Positions 1 through 13,400 of a DNA stretch of 64,000 nt are shown piece by piece; the stretch's first letter is position 1, and each line of letters opens with the position of its first letter. Below the pieces are notes generated by a model. The model did not search any database. It was not told the DNA's origin and was given only the letters and a program-made list of their open reading frames with translations. The stretch comes from Monosporascus cannonballus (lineage: Eukaryota > Ascomycota > Sordariomycetes > Xylariales). A program made the position numbers and the translations under genes. The stretch covers positions 124,001 to 188,000 of the forward strand of contig QJNS01000127.1 in assembly GCA_004154925.1 (NCBI GenBank), in the 5' to 3' direction.

Positions 1-3000
1 GATATAATTTTAAGATTACTATGGATATATCAGTACGAAATTTTGATTAATAACGAGACCGGTTAAAGAAAATTCGCCTTATATCTTATTAATAGATAAA
101 AAAAGAAAAAATTAAAATCTTAATATTTAGTTAATAATAATAACGAATATAGGTATAAGGATACAACAAACACCTTATTATTTAAAGAAATAAAATATAA
201 AAACAAATAAATATCAAAGAAAAATATAATATATTATTATTATTAGACCGAAATTAATATAATTCAATAATTACTTAAAATAATAATAATAATTTTAAAA
301 ATTAAAAAACCTAAAAAATATATTATTATAATACTATATATATAAATAATTTTTTCAAAAAGAAACTTAATACGAAATTACTAGAATATAATGAATACAA
401 TTATGAAACAATTTTTAAAAAAGAATCTTCGACGAAATTTTACCATATTTATAATTTTAATAAAGATAAATTACGTACTTTTAGAGAATATCTAGATGAT
501 CGGTTATAAAAAGGATGGATTTAATTTCCGAAATTATTAACAGGATACCCGATATTTTTCGTATTAAAAAAGAACAAAAAGTGGTAATTTATAATTAATA
601 ATTGATAATTAAAGGATATTATTGTTAAAAATTAAATATTATTCCTCCTAATTACGAAACTGAAAAACCAATTTTACGAAACTAAATAATATATAATATT
701 CGATTTTAAAAATAGATATAACCTAATTAAAATTAAAAAAATATAAATAAAAAATATCTTTTTAAACGAAATAAGGAATATTTAGGTATTTGGTTACGTT
801 AATAAGATTTACAAATATACTAATAATTTCCTAACGAATAATAAACTATATATTATAAAAATATCTCGATATTTTTGTCGTTTATTATTTCAACGACATT
901 TTTATTTTTTCGGAAACGAAAAAAATATATATAAAATACGTTTATAAAGGTTTTTAAGCTTTATAAAATACAACATTATTTATTAACGTAAAAGAAAATC
1001 AATTTTATATACAGAAAATAAAATATTTAAAATATACCTGAAGAAAATCGCTATAATTATGAAATATTATATATTAACTATAATTAAATAATATAAGTAT
1101 TTTTCGGATTCGCAAATTATTATAGGAAGTTTATTCGAAATTTTAATAAAATAATTATATTTTTAACGAACTTTAGGAAAAACAAATTTTAAATAAACGT
1201 TTAAAACGGAAAAAGCATTTTAAGATATTAAAAATGCAATTATTAACGAATTAATATTAATTATATACGATTTAAACCGTTTTATTAAATTAAAAACCGA
1301 TATTTCGAATTATACGTTAAATATAATAATCGAATAACGACATAATTAAGGCAAATTGTACCTTATTATATTCTTTTTATATAAATTAAAATAAGCTAAA
1401 TTTAATTACGATATTCCGGATAAGGAATTTATGGCCATTATTATGGTATTTCGATAGTTTAAGCATTTTCTAAAGAGACATTTGTATTAGGCTAAGGTTT
1501 ATACGGATTATTAAAATTTTACCCGATTTACTACGATTAAAAAATTTATAGGACGATAATTTTATTATGTAAAAAAATTAGCGAATTTCGATTTCGTTAT
1601 CATTTACAGAAAAAGTGTAAAGAATGATAGAATAAATATTTTAAATAAACGATTAAATTTTAAAGAAAAATTAGTTAAAATTAACTATATAATTTTCGAT
1701 ATTATGATAGAAAAATATTTACGTTTATAGTAAATTGCGATAATTCGAGTAATACCTTTCGATATATATTAAAAGATTTAATAATATAATAATAATTTCC
1801 CAGAAAACCAACGGACGAATAAAATATAAATTTCGCAAGAATATCAAAAAAAAGCTAATACAAAATATATACGAACATTAATAATATAGATATCCAGGAA
1901 TTTATAAAGCCTTAAAATGGTTTTAACGTATATATTTCTTTTTTAAAATAATATTAACGATATAAAGAATTATACGGCAATATAATATTTACGTTAAAAT
2001 AAAGGTTCGACGACATAAAGTATTCGAAAAATTATAATTATTATTAGCTACAAAATAACTATAATATTTTATTATATTTAATTTTGTTATTAAAGATTTT
2101 ATATTAAAAAAATCTTATTATAAAAATATATTAAGACAATATTTTCGTAATCGTTAATCTATTTACGAAACTTTTCTATTTTTTTATATAGTACAATAAC
2201 GTAATTTCGAATAAATGAGATATATTTTTGTAAATTCATATTTAATATATACGGATTATTAATAAAAACTATTTGAAATAAAAAATTAATCTTTACATTT
2301 AAATATTAGGAAGGCTTTATAATATAAATCGGCCTAAATTATAAATTATTTAACGTATTTAAATTTTAAACGGATAAATAAATAAAACGAACAAATTAAA
2401 CCTTAAAAGTTTTTTTAGGATATTATATTAATTACAAATAAAATAATTAAGATAAAAAAGTTAATGGCATAATTAATTTATAATATTAATTATTATAAAA
2501 GCATTAAAATAATACTTACGAACGCAAATTTTGGTTTTATTCTAAAAATTTACAAAAAAATACATAATAATGGGTTAATTAATATCAAAATAATTTTTAC
2601 CTTAAAATAATTACGATAATTAAATTATGAAATAAAAATAAAACTAAAATTCGTACGTAATTAAATAAATAATTATTATAACCTAAAAGATTTTTAAAAA
2701 AAATTAATTTTCGAAAAAAAGAAAATAGTTTTTCTCGTTATCAAAAATATTCAAATAAAACGATTTAATAAAAAACTGGATTTTAAGTATATCGGTCAAT
2801 ATAAGATCTTTAAGAAAATCTCAGAAAATTATAATTAATTAAAAATTTTACTAAAAATTAAATTCTATTTAAATTTTTACGTTTACTTACTTAAATTAAT
2901 AGCGGATATAATTAAAGTATATACGGTACAAAACGACATAAAAATAAAAAACGAACAAGAATATAAAGTGGAAAAAATCTTCGATATACGAAAACAAAAC

Positions 3001-3746
3001 GGATTTACCCAATATCTGGTTAAGTAAAAAAAGTACCTGGATTTCGAGAACACCTAAGAACCTGCTAAAAATCTTATTGGCGCCTAACGCCTGCTAAAGA
3101 ACTTTTATCAATAACGGCGGAACCACCGATAATCGCGTCGTAATTTACGTTTACAATAGGATCGGAGGAATAAAATTATTCGAAAAATACAATACGAAGT
3201 TCGGTTTCCAGACGTTCGCGCTTAACCTCTAGACAATTCGTTTTTTCTCATTTTTTCAGCTTATCTAATAATTGAAAACCCCGGTTAACTATTTCCATAT
3301 CTTTCTTGCGAAAAAATCCTATTAAGTACGAAGGCGCTCCAAACGAGATAACATTTCGTCCAAACAACGAAATACGGTTAACTACTTTTGACGAATATTA
3401 CGAAAATATTATCGGGCGGAAAATTTTTCTAACCGTAAACGCTCCATTTCCTTATTAATATTATGTAAGAAAAAAAATACCAAAACTGTCGCAATAACGT
3501 TTTTTCAGGATGTATTACTAATAACGCATTATGTCGTCCGACAGAGTACAAAAATTGCCAGTACGAAACAAAATATATAAGGCATAACTTCAAAACTAGA
3601 GTTAAAAACAAAAGAAACAAAAATTTCGCATTTTTTTGGTTAATACGTTTACGGTACTTAATAACTCGACTGGACATAATAATAAATAAAAAAGAAACTT
3701 ACTAAAAAAAAATCTAAAAGACAAGATTTAGGGAAAGAGAAGATCG
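1..3746 (+). mobile_element. RIP-mutated Ty3/gypsy chromovirus, copy A (internal region, 5' part outside window)
   Basis: The window opens at the end of the aspartic protease domain: the first 20 bases match the DIILGLPW stretch readable in copy D at 32152. Reverse transcriptase, RNase H, integrase and a chromodomain (about 2985-3110) follow in the order of a Ty3/gypsy chromovirus pol. The RT catalytic box at 886-897 now reads YFND instead of YFDD, a G-to-A change typical of RIP. The RNase H segment near 1497 reads VYTD followed by degenerate text. CpA is nearly absent and stops occur in every frame, so this is a dead copy. A purine-rich tract (about 3730-3746) directly precedes the LTR at 3747. 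The chromodomain is recognised by an aromatic-rich YLVKW-like core and a WEPAENL-like end, both degraded. Confidence 0.9.
3176..3700 (-). pseudogene. Antisense frame between chromodomain and 3' LTR, copy A
   Basis: On the minus strand, between the end of pol and the LTR, a reading frame can be followed with only RIP-type stops (TAA from CAA, TGA from CGA) and one apparent single-base frameshift. The C-terminal part reads FFRKKDMEIV, then LLDKLKK, then LETELRIVFFE before a stop whose complement is at 3176-3178. Upstream in the other frame it reads LDEMLSRLERLRT. The product would be rich in Lys, Arg, Glu and Leu and probably coiled-coil. The same pattern (FRKxKK ... LDKLKRRE) is found at the same place and strand in copies B, C and D. 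Function is unknown. It could be a true accessory gene of the retroelement or a chance open frame. Confidence 0.5.
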
Positions 3747-4117
3747 TGTTATAACCCAACTAAGAAAGGGTCTCGGAAACGATCACTTGGTAACCGAAAC
3801 AAGACCTAAATAGGTTAAAATCACGTAACATATATCCGGAGTAATCCAAGAGATTTAACGAGATCTATGCAGTTATCCGATATAGATCCGGAATAATTTA
3901 AAGAATCTAACGAGATCTATAAAAAGATATATACGCTTATTATTTCCATAATGTAAATAACTTTAGCTTGTAAAAACAATTCGTTACCCAAGGCACGCTT
4001 GGTATTACGAGACGTAATACGTTACTATATTTATTGCTCAGATTCCCATGATATTCCTGCTAATATAAACCCGTACGACTAAGATTTAATAATTAATTAA
4101 AACTTTTAGCCGTTATA
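3747..4117 (+). repeat. Chromovirus LTR shared by copies A and B
   Basis: This 371-bp repeat begins TGTTATAACCC after a purine tract and ends CGTTATA, a mutated form of CGTCACA seen in the other LTRs. The second half matches the LTRs at 10117, 26831-27158, 29253 and 36126, for example around TAATATAAACCCGTACGACTAAG. The first half is clearly different from the copy C and D LTRs: it lacks their 36-bp tandem repeats. Copy A pol ends directly before it and copy B gag starts directly after it. Confidence 0.85.
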
Positions 4118-7100
4118 TATTACAAGCTTTTGTTCAGTAATATTGTCAAACTTTGAACAATATTATCGATATTATATCTATTAACAAGCAGCCCGAACAG
4201 CCTATTTATCAAGTCCTTGATTACCCGGATACTGGAATGAAATCCGACGAGGAAAAGGAAAAGCTTTGCCTTTTTTGCGAAAAAATTCTTCGACGCCTAG
4301 ACGTTATAAACGAACGCATTATCCAGTTCGAAAGAAATAATAATAACCTTATAATATCTCTTTAAATAATTTATAAAAAACTCAAAAAAAAAGAAAAGCC
4401 CTTAAAACCGGGACATTTTTTAAAATAAGTTAAATTATTTGGTTAAATTTTACCAAAAACGTTTTTTTAATTTTTTAAGCCAGAATTTTTAGACGGAACC
4501 TTAATTAAATTATAAATATTTCTAATTTAATGCCGAATATATTTCGAATATTTTCTTAATTTATTTATTACGTCAATTATACGAATTAAATTTGTAATTA
4601 AATAATTTATAGGATATGCGGTTATTTAGCTGAAGCTCGTTATAAGAAAATATATAATTTTATTAAAAAAATAAAACCCGGAAATAATACAAATTCATAA
4701 GAATTACGAAAAATTTAAGCAAATATTAACAAAACTTTTCGAAATAATAAATAAAAAAAATAAAAACCGAAATAAAGATTTAGTAATTATAATAAAAAAT
4801 AAATATTTAATTACAGCAGTACGTTAATTTAATTAACCGTTAAGTTAAATTAAAACCAAAATATATTAATAGCTAAGTTTTTTTAATGGTTTTAAAAAAT
4901 ATAAGAAAAGTTTTTTAAATTTAATTAATTTAAATATTTATCGGATCATATCGTTAAAATAATTAAGATTAATAATTAATAATACGCATAACGTATTAAA
5001 GCTATTAAAGGAAAAAATAATAATAAACTTTAATATACCGCAAATATTAATATTTTTTGACGCAACAATATTTTTTACGGTATAAATTTAGAATTTATAA
5101 AACTAAAAGCTATTTATAAAAAGGATTAAAGCCAGATTAAATATTATAAGTATAACAAAATAAGACATAAGGTAGGATGGTACAAAGTACCTAAAAACCA
5201 TATTAAGATAACTAAAAAACCTATACCTAAAAAATAATCCAGAAAAAAATCAGAAAAATAGAAACAAATTTATTAATATAATACAGCTTAAGTACATACT
5301 AGGTCCTCTATGGCAAAAGGTCCGATAAGGATTATTACGATAAGAAATTCGACGAAAAATGCAAAAAGCTAAGAAGCTAGTTTAACAGGTATCGTAGGTA
5401 CGGCAAAAAGCATTATAAAAATAGCTGCACGAATATTAGGATTAAATAGAAAAAATCTGTCCCGGAACCCTTAATCGATACGGCAAAATACATACCATAT
5501 ATTGTCCATAACGAGAATATCCCGATTACGAAAAATAAAAATAATATATTTACGGACGGATTATTTATATATATTATAAAGAATTTAATTTTCCAAATTA
5601 TATCGGAAATAATAAAAGTAATAAATAATAATATTAATACTTTTAATTTATAACCTTAGAAAATATTTAATAATTAATCGAAATAAAAAGCTGGTTTAAA
5701 AAATAATGCCCGTAAACACCATTTTTTGTTGTTTTTAATAATATAATTTTTAAACGAAAAAGAAACTAATCTAATATATAATAGAGAAATAGTGCTAAAA
5801 CATTATTATAGATTTTTATTTGTAATTAATATTTATTATAAATCCATATAAACAAGTTATAAAAAATATTAATTTATAAAAAGGTTTTAAAACAATACTT
5901 AAGATAATGTCTAATAAAACATAATTATAAATATAAGAAACTAATTTATTCGATATAGAAAAGAATTATAACAAAATTAAATATAACTAATATAATTTAA
6001 CAAAATAATAGGCCGTTAATAACGGCAAATATAATAACTTAACGTATTAAACGAAAATATATAAATAAAGCTTAATAAACTTAAATAGAAATTTAAAAAA
6101 GGTAATTTATAAAAAAGCTATAAAATAACAAAATTTAAAAGAATTAAAAGAAATTCCTAAAAAAGGCTTTCAACGCAATAATAAAAGCCATTAATAACCT
6201 TATTACTTTAGATATACAAATCGGAATATATTAATATATTATAATAATAAATTTTCGAATTTTAGACGGGAATTATATTGTACCAAATAATATTAATAAG
6301 TTCAAACTGCTATAGAAATATAAGTTAAAATCTTATATAACAATAAATATCGAAAGTTAAAAATTCGTTTCCGATAACGAAAAAATCATACGCGAAATTA
6401 ATTACTTCGAGATTTTTATCCAAAAACGATATCAAATAATCGATTTCGATATCGTTTTATTCAGGAATTACCATATAATCTTAGGATTACTATAAATACG
6501 CCAATATAGAATTTTAATTAATGGCGGAATAGGTTAAGTAAAATTTATCTTATACCTTATTAATAAAAGAAAGAATTAAAATTTTAATATTCGATCGATA
6601 ATAATAATAAATACAGATATAAGGATGTAATAAAAACCGTATTACTTAAAAGGATAAAATATAACAAAAACGGATATCAAAAAAATAACGCATTATTATC
6701 ATTATTAAAACGAAATTAAAATAATTAAATAATAATTTAAAATAACAATAGCCCCAGGAATTAAAAAATCTAACTAATATATTACTATAATACCACAATT
6801 ACGAAGAACTTTTTTAAAAAAGAGATCTCGATAAAAATTACTAGAACATAACGAATAAAATTGTAAAATATTTTTTAAAAAAGGATTCTCGATAAAATTT
6901 TACCTTATCTATAACTTTAACGGAAACGAACTACGTACTTTTAGAGAATACCTAGAAAACCGGTTACGGAAAAGATAAATTTAACTTTCGAAATTACCAG
7001 CAAATTACCTGATATTTTTTGAACCAAAAAAATGAAAAATTATTATTTGTGGTTAATTATCGATAACTAAATAATATTATTATTAAAATTTAAATATTAT

Positions 7101-9509
7101 TACGTTTAATTACGGAAATAAAAAACCGATTTTACGGAACTTAATAATTTAAAATATTCGATTTTAAAAATAAATATAACTTTATTAAAATCAAAAAAAT
7201 AAAAATAAAAAATAACTTTTAAAACGAAATACGGATTATTTAAATATTTGGTTATATTAATAGAATTTACGAACGTATTACCAATTATATATGACGAAAA
7301 TATATATATAAAATATGTTTATAAAGTTACTTATTAATACAAAAAGAAATTAATTTTACGTACAGAAAACAAAATATCCAAAATATATTATTATTCCAAG
7401 ATATATGAAAATAAACCCCTAAAAAATCGTTATAATTATAAAATAACAAACGTTAATTACCGTGAAGAAAATACAAATATTCGTTTAATTTATTAATTAT
7501 TGTAAGATATTCTGTCGAAACTTTAACAAAATAATTATATTTTTAATAAAACTTGCGAAAAAAACGAAAAGTTTAAATAAATATTTAAAATAGAAAAGAT
7601 ATTTTAGAATATTAAAGATATAATTCTTAACGAATTAATATTAATTATGTACGATTTAAACCACCTTATTAAATTAAAAACCAATATTTCGGATTACCTA
7701 TTAAACGTAATAATCGGATAACGAAATAAATAAGGTAAATTATACCCTTTTATATTCTTTTTTAATAAATTAAAAAAAACCGAATATAATTGCAATATTC
7801 TAAATAAAGAGTTTATGACTATTATTATGGTATTTCGAAAATTTAGACACTATTTAAAAGGAAACTTATATCAAGTTAAGGTTTATACGGATTATTAAAA
7901 TCTTATCCAATTTACTACGACTAAAATCTTATAAAACGATAATTTCATTACGTAAAAAAATTAACGAACTTCGATTTCGTTATTATTTACAAAAAAAGCT
8001 TAAAAAATAATAAAGTAAATGCTTTAAATAAACGATTAAACCTTAAAAATTTAATGAAAATTAGCCGTATTATTTTCAAATTCATTACAAAAAATATGTA
8101 TACTTATAATAAATTACGATAATTTAAGTAATCCCCTTTAATATATATTAAAAGATTTAGCAATATAACGATAATCTCTTAAGAAACCAAAATATAAATA
8201 AGATATAAATTTCAGAAAAATAATAAAAAAATCTAGTATAAAAAATATACGAACATTAGCTATACGGATATGCAGAGATTTAGAAGACCTTAAAATAATT
8301 TTAACGTATATATTCCTTTTTAAAATAAAATTAACGGTATAAAAAATTATACGGCAATATAATATTTACGTTAAAACGAAAACTGGACAACATAAACCAT
8401 ATAAAAAATTATAATTATTATTAGTCGCAAAACGGTTATAATATTTAGGTATATTTAATTTTATTACTAACTTTTTTATATTAAAAGATCTTGGTATAAA
8501 AATATATTATTATATTATTTTTGTTTTCGTTAATTAATTTTCGAATTTTTCTTATTTCCTATTATATTATAAAAACATAAATACTGAATAAATGATATAT
8601 ATTTTCTTTAAAAATATTTTAACATATGTAAATTATTAATAAAAATTATTTCAAATTAAGCATAAATATTTACATTTAAATTTTAACAAGGCCTTATAAT
8701 ATAAATCGGCTTAAATTACAAATTATTTAATATATTTAAACTATAAACGGATAAATAAATAAAACGAATAAACTAAATTTTAAAAACGTATTTACGATCT
8801 TATATTAATTTTGAACAAAATAACTAAGTAAATAAATTACTTATTACTAAATTAACTTATAATATTAATTATTACGAAAATATCAAAACAATATTTATAA
8901 ACGTAAATCTTGGTTTTATTTTAAAAGTTTGTAAAAAATACCTAATAACGGTTTAATTAATATTAAATTAATTTTTACGATAAAATAATTACGATAATAA
9001 TTTTAAAAAAATAAAAATAGAATTAAAATTTAGATATAATTAAATAAGTAAATATTATAATTAAAAAAGGCTAAAAAATTAACTTTCGAAAAAGGGGAAA
9101 TAATTTTCTTTATTACCAAAAACATTTAATTAAAACGACCAAATAAAAAACTCGATTTTAAATATATCGGTTTATATAAAATTATTAAGAAAATCTTAAA
9201 AAATCATTATAAATTAAGTTTTTTTTGAATCTTAAAATTTAATTAAATTTTTATATTTCCTCATTTAAATTAATAGCAGATATAATTAAGGTGTATACGG
9301 TATAAGACGATGTGGAGGTAAAAGACGAATAAACATACGAAATGGAGAAATTTTCGACATACAAAAACAAAATGAATTTACTCAGTACCTGATCAAATGG
9401 AAAAAGCACCCGGATTTCGAAAACACCTAGAAATCCGCTAAGAATCCTATTGGCGCCTAACGTCTATCAAAGAACTTTTACTAGCAGTAACGGGATTATT
9501 AAGAAGGGC

Positions 9510-10060
9510 TCACCAGTTAAGGTTTTCGAAAATGGACCAGCTAAAAGAATCAAAAAGCGGTATAGGGGAAGGGGCCTTGGCCTTTGTACGTTCCTGCGCG
9601 TCCAGTTTATCTATTAATTAAAGTCTACAACTAATAATTTTAACCTTTTTAGCGTAAAAGAACTTCTTTTAGCGACGAAAACGAAAAAAGCGATTAATGG
9701 TTTCGTTAAAATTACGCTGTTTGCGCGTAAGAATTTTTTTCAGCTTCTGCTAAAGGCGTAAAAGCGTCGTTTTAATAATAGCTTCTTTGCGATTTAAATA
9801 ATATTTTCCCCAATACGGCGCAAAGAATTACTTGGAATATTAAAATTATTGCAGCGATAACGGTTCTTGATATATTTGTTACAATGACGAATTTCTTTAA
9901 TTATTTAATATTTAATACCATTTGCGAAACAGAGTGTATACGGCATACTTTTAAAATCAAATTTGATAATATAAGCAGCCAGAAAATTCAGGTTTTCTTT
10001 TTAATTTGGACGATTATAAGGTTTGCGATTAGCGATACGACCTGCTATAATTAAAGATAG
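9510..10060 (-). pseudogene. Antisense frame between chromodomain and 3' LTR, copy B
   Basis: The minus-strand frame reads LKKILTRKQRNFNETINRFF, then RFRRQKKFFYAKKVKIISCR, then LIDKLDAQERTKAKAP, interrupted only by TAG/TAA codons derivable from CAG/CAA. It ends at a TGA whose complement is at 9510-9512. The arrangement FRxxKK ... L(I/L)DKL ... R(E/T)K is shared with copies A, C and D although the nucleotide sequence has diverged well beyond RIP. The start codon is not determinable. Function unknown. Confidence 0.5.
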
Positions 10061-10116
10061 TAACTTATTGAAAAAGAAAATCTTTAAAGGCAAAGATCTT
10101 AGAAAAGGGAAGATCG

Positions 10117-10488
10117 TATTACGACCCGACTCAAGATCGGCCTCAGAAATGGTCGGACCCATACGGAAAGGTTACGTAATTTGGATTTTTTTTAATAACA
10201 AGATTTAAATAAATCTATATAGAATTAATTAAATCTAATAGCATTAAATCTATAACGATATCAAGATTTAATAAAAATTTAATCCCATTTAGAAAGAATA
10301 TATACGTTTATTATTTCTATAATTTAAATAGCTTTAGTATGTAATAATAATTCGTTACCTAAGGCATCTTTGGTATTACGAGATGTGACATGTTACTGTA
10401 TTTATTGCTTAGATTTCTACGATACTCCTGCTAATATAAACTCGCACGACTAAGATTTAATAGTTGGTTAAAACCCTTAGCTGTCACA
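10117..10488 (+). repeat. Chromovirus LTR shared by copies B and C
   Basis: This 372-bp LTR begins TATTACGACCCGACTC (mutated TGTTACG...) after the purine tract GAAAAGGGAAGATCG and ends CTGTCACA. The 3' half matches the other LTRs. The 5' half (AAGATCGGCCTCAGAAATGGTCGG) differs from the LTR at 3747 in ways not explained by C-to-T or G-to-A change. Confidence 0.85.
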
Positions 10489-13400
10489 CGAAAGCTTTTG
10501 AAATAATAAACGAAAAAACAAAAACCGAAATATAATTCCAGTAATTACAATAAAAAGAATTAGCATCCAGTTATGGCAGTACGTTTGTTTAATTAGCAGC
10601 TAAGCTAAATTAAAAACAAAAAGTATTAATGGTTAAATTTTTCGACGGCCTGAAAAAAAAATACAAGAAAAACTTTTTAAGGTTAATCGGCTTAAATATT
10701 TGTCGGATTACATCGCCATAGCAGTTAAAATCGACGATCGACAATACGCCTAGCGTATTAAAGGTACTAAAGGAAAAAATAATAACAAACCCCGATATAT
10801 AATTAACACCAGCATTTTTCGACGCAGCAACATTTCTTACAGCACAGAACCAGGACCCATAGAATTAAAAGCCATTTATAGGAAGGACTGGAGCTAGACC
10901 AAATGATATAATTATAATAAAATAGAACAAAAGGTAACATGATATAACATATCCAAGAAGCCCTGTTAAAACAACTAGAAACAGGTCCTTAAAGGATAAT
11001 CCAAAGAGAATTTAAAAACATAAAAACAAATCCATCAACATGATTTAGCTTAAATACATACCAAGTCTCCCATAGCGAAAAGTTTAACAGGGAATGCAAA
11101 AAGCTAGAACACTGGCTTAATAAATATCGCGAGCATAATAGAAAGCATTATAAAAAGAGTTATATAAACACCAGAATTAGATAAAAAAAGTTTATCTCGG
11201 AAACCCTGATCGATATGGTAAAAAGTATGCCATATATTGCTAATAACGAAAATATCCCGATTACAAAGAAATAAAATAATATATTTATAAACGAATTATC
11301 CGTATATATTACGAAAAATTTAACTTTTTAAATCGTACCGGAAATAACAAAATTAATGAAAAATGATATCGATATTTTCGATTTATAGCTTTAGAAAATA
11401 TTTAATAACTGGTCGAAGTAAAAAGCAATATTTGTAGAAAAACCCCTTTTGTTATTATTAATAGTATAATTACTAAACGAAAAAAAAGAATTAATTTAGT
11501 ATCTAATAAAAAACATTATTAGAAAATTATTACAAATTTTCATTTTTAGTTAATATTTATTATAAACCTTTACGAAACAAAAGCTATTAAAGAAAAAATA
11601 CGTTAATTTACAAAAGTTCTTTAAAACGACAACTAAGATAACGTATAATAGAATGTAATCGTAAATATAAAAAAATAATTTACTTAATAAGAAGAAGAAT
11701 TACAGCAAAACCAAAAATTATTAATACGATTCAAAAAAAACAATACGTCGATAATAACGACAAATACAGCAGCTTAACGCGTTAAATGAAAAAACATAAA
11801 TAAAATTCGATAAATTCGAAAAGGAATTAAAAAACGATTACTTATAAAACAGCCGCAGAATACCAAAACATAAAGAAATTAAAAAGAACTCCTAAAAAAG
11901 GCTTTAAACGCGACGATAAAAGCCGTTAATAACCTTATTATTCTGGATATACGAATCGAAATATATTAATATATTACAATAATAAATTATAAAGTTTTAG
12001 GCGAGAATTATATTATACTCAATATAATTAATAAACTTAGATTACTATGGAAATATAAGTTAAAACTTTATATAACGACAAATACCGAAAGTTAGAAATT
12101 CGCTTACGATAACGGAAAAATTATACGCGAAATTAATTATTTCGAAATTTTTATCCAAAAATGATATTAAACAATTAATTTCGATATCGTTTTATTCGGA
12201 AATTATAATATAATTTTAAGATTACTATAGATTCGCTAATACGGAATGTTAATTAATAAAAGAATTAATTAACGAAAATTTATTTTATATCTGATTAATA
12301 AATAAATAAAAAAACTTAAGATTTTAATATTCGATCGGAAATAACGACAAATATAAATATAAGAATATGATAAAAACCTTATTGCCTAAAGGCATAAAAT
12401 ATAAGAAAAAAACGGGTATTAACAAAAAATACGACGCATTATTACTATTATCAAAGCGAAACTAAAAAGATTAAATAACGACTTAAAATAACAGCCCTAA
12501 AAATCAAACAATTTAATTAATATATTATCACAGCACCACAAATACGAACAGCTTTTCAGAAAAAAGCTTGATATAAAATTACCAGAATATAAAAAAAAAA
12601 ATCATAAAATAATCGTTAAAAAATATCTTCGACAAAGTTTTACTCTATTTACAATCTTAGTGGAAACGAACTACGTACTTTCAAAAAAATACCTGGAAAA
12701 TCGGTTATAAAAAGAATAAATTCGACTTTCGAAATTATTAGCAAAATACTTTATATTTTCGTGTTTAAAAAAATAAAAAATTACGACTTATAGTTAATTA
12801 TCGATAACTAAATCATATTACTATTAATAATTAAATACTATTATCCTTAATTACGGAAATAAAAGACCGACTTTATAGAACTAAATAATTTATAATATTC
12901 GATCTTAAAAATAAATAGAATTTAATCAGGATTAAAAAAGTATATAAATGGATAATAGCTTTGAAAACGAAATATGAACTATTTAAGTATTTAGTTATAT
13001 TAATAGGATTTACAAACGCATTAATAACCTTTTAACGAATAATTAATTACGTATTACGAAAATACCTTGATATTTTTGTCGTTTGTTATCTCGACGATAT
13101 TTTTATTTTCTCAAAAATGGAAAAAGCATATATGGGATATATTTATAAGGCTTTTTAAGCTTTATAAAACGTAAAATTATTTATTAATGCAAAAAAAAAT
13201 TAATTTTACATATAGGAAATAAAATATTTAGGACATATTATTATCTCAGGATATATTAAAATAGATTTTAAGAAAATCGCTATAATTATAAAATAATAAA
13301 CGTTAATTACGGTTAAAAAGGTATAAGTATTCCTTAAATTTGTTAATTACTATCGGAAATTTATTCGAAACTTTAGCAAAATAACTATACTCTTAATACA

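Larger units (their letters stand above)
3747..10488 (+). mobile_element. RIP-mutated Ty3/gypsy chromovirus, copy B (LTR to LTR)
   Basis: This 6742-bp unit has LTRs at 3747-4117 and 10117-10488. A gag start region is still open at 4153-4365 (begins MNNIIDIISINKQPEQP). The CCHC knuckle of gag is visible at 5142-5183 as a C-x2-C-x4-H-x4-C pattern in which every Cys codon has become Tyr (TGT to TAT) while the His is kept. Protease ends near 6500, RT follows, and the chromodomain lies at about 9350-9475 (YLIKWKKHPDFENT still readable). Compared with copy A, copy B has lost roughly 85-100 bp covering the RT YxDD box near 7280, plus about 25 bp further on, so it was internally deleted as well as mutated. 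The two flanking LTRs differ by more than RIP can explain. Confidence 0.88.
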
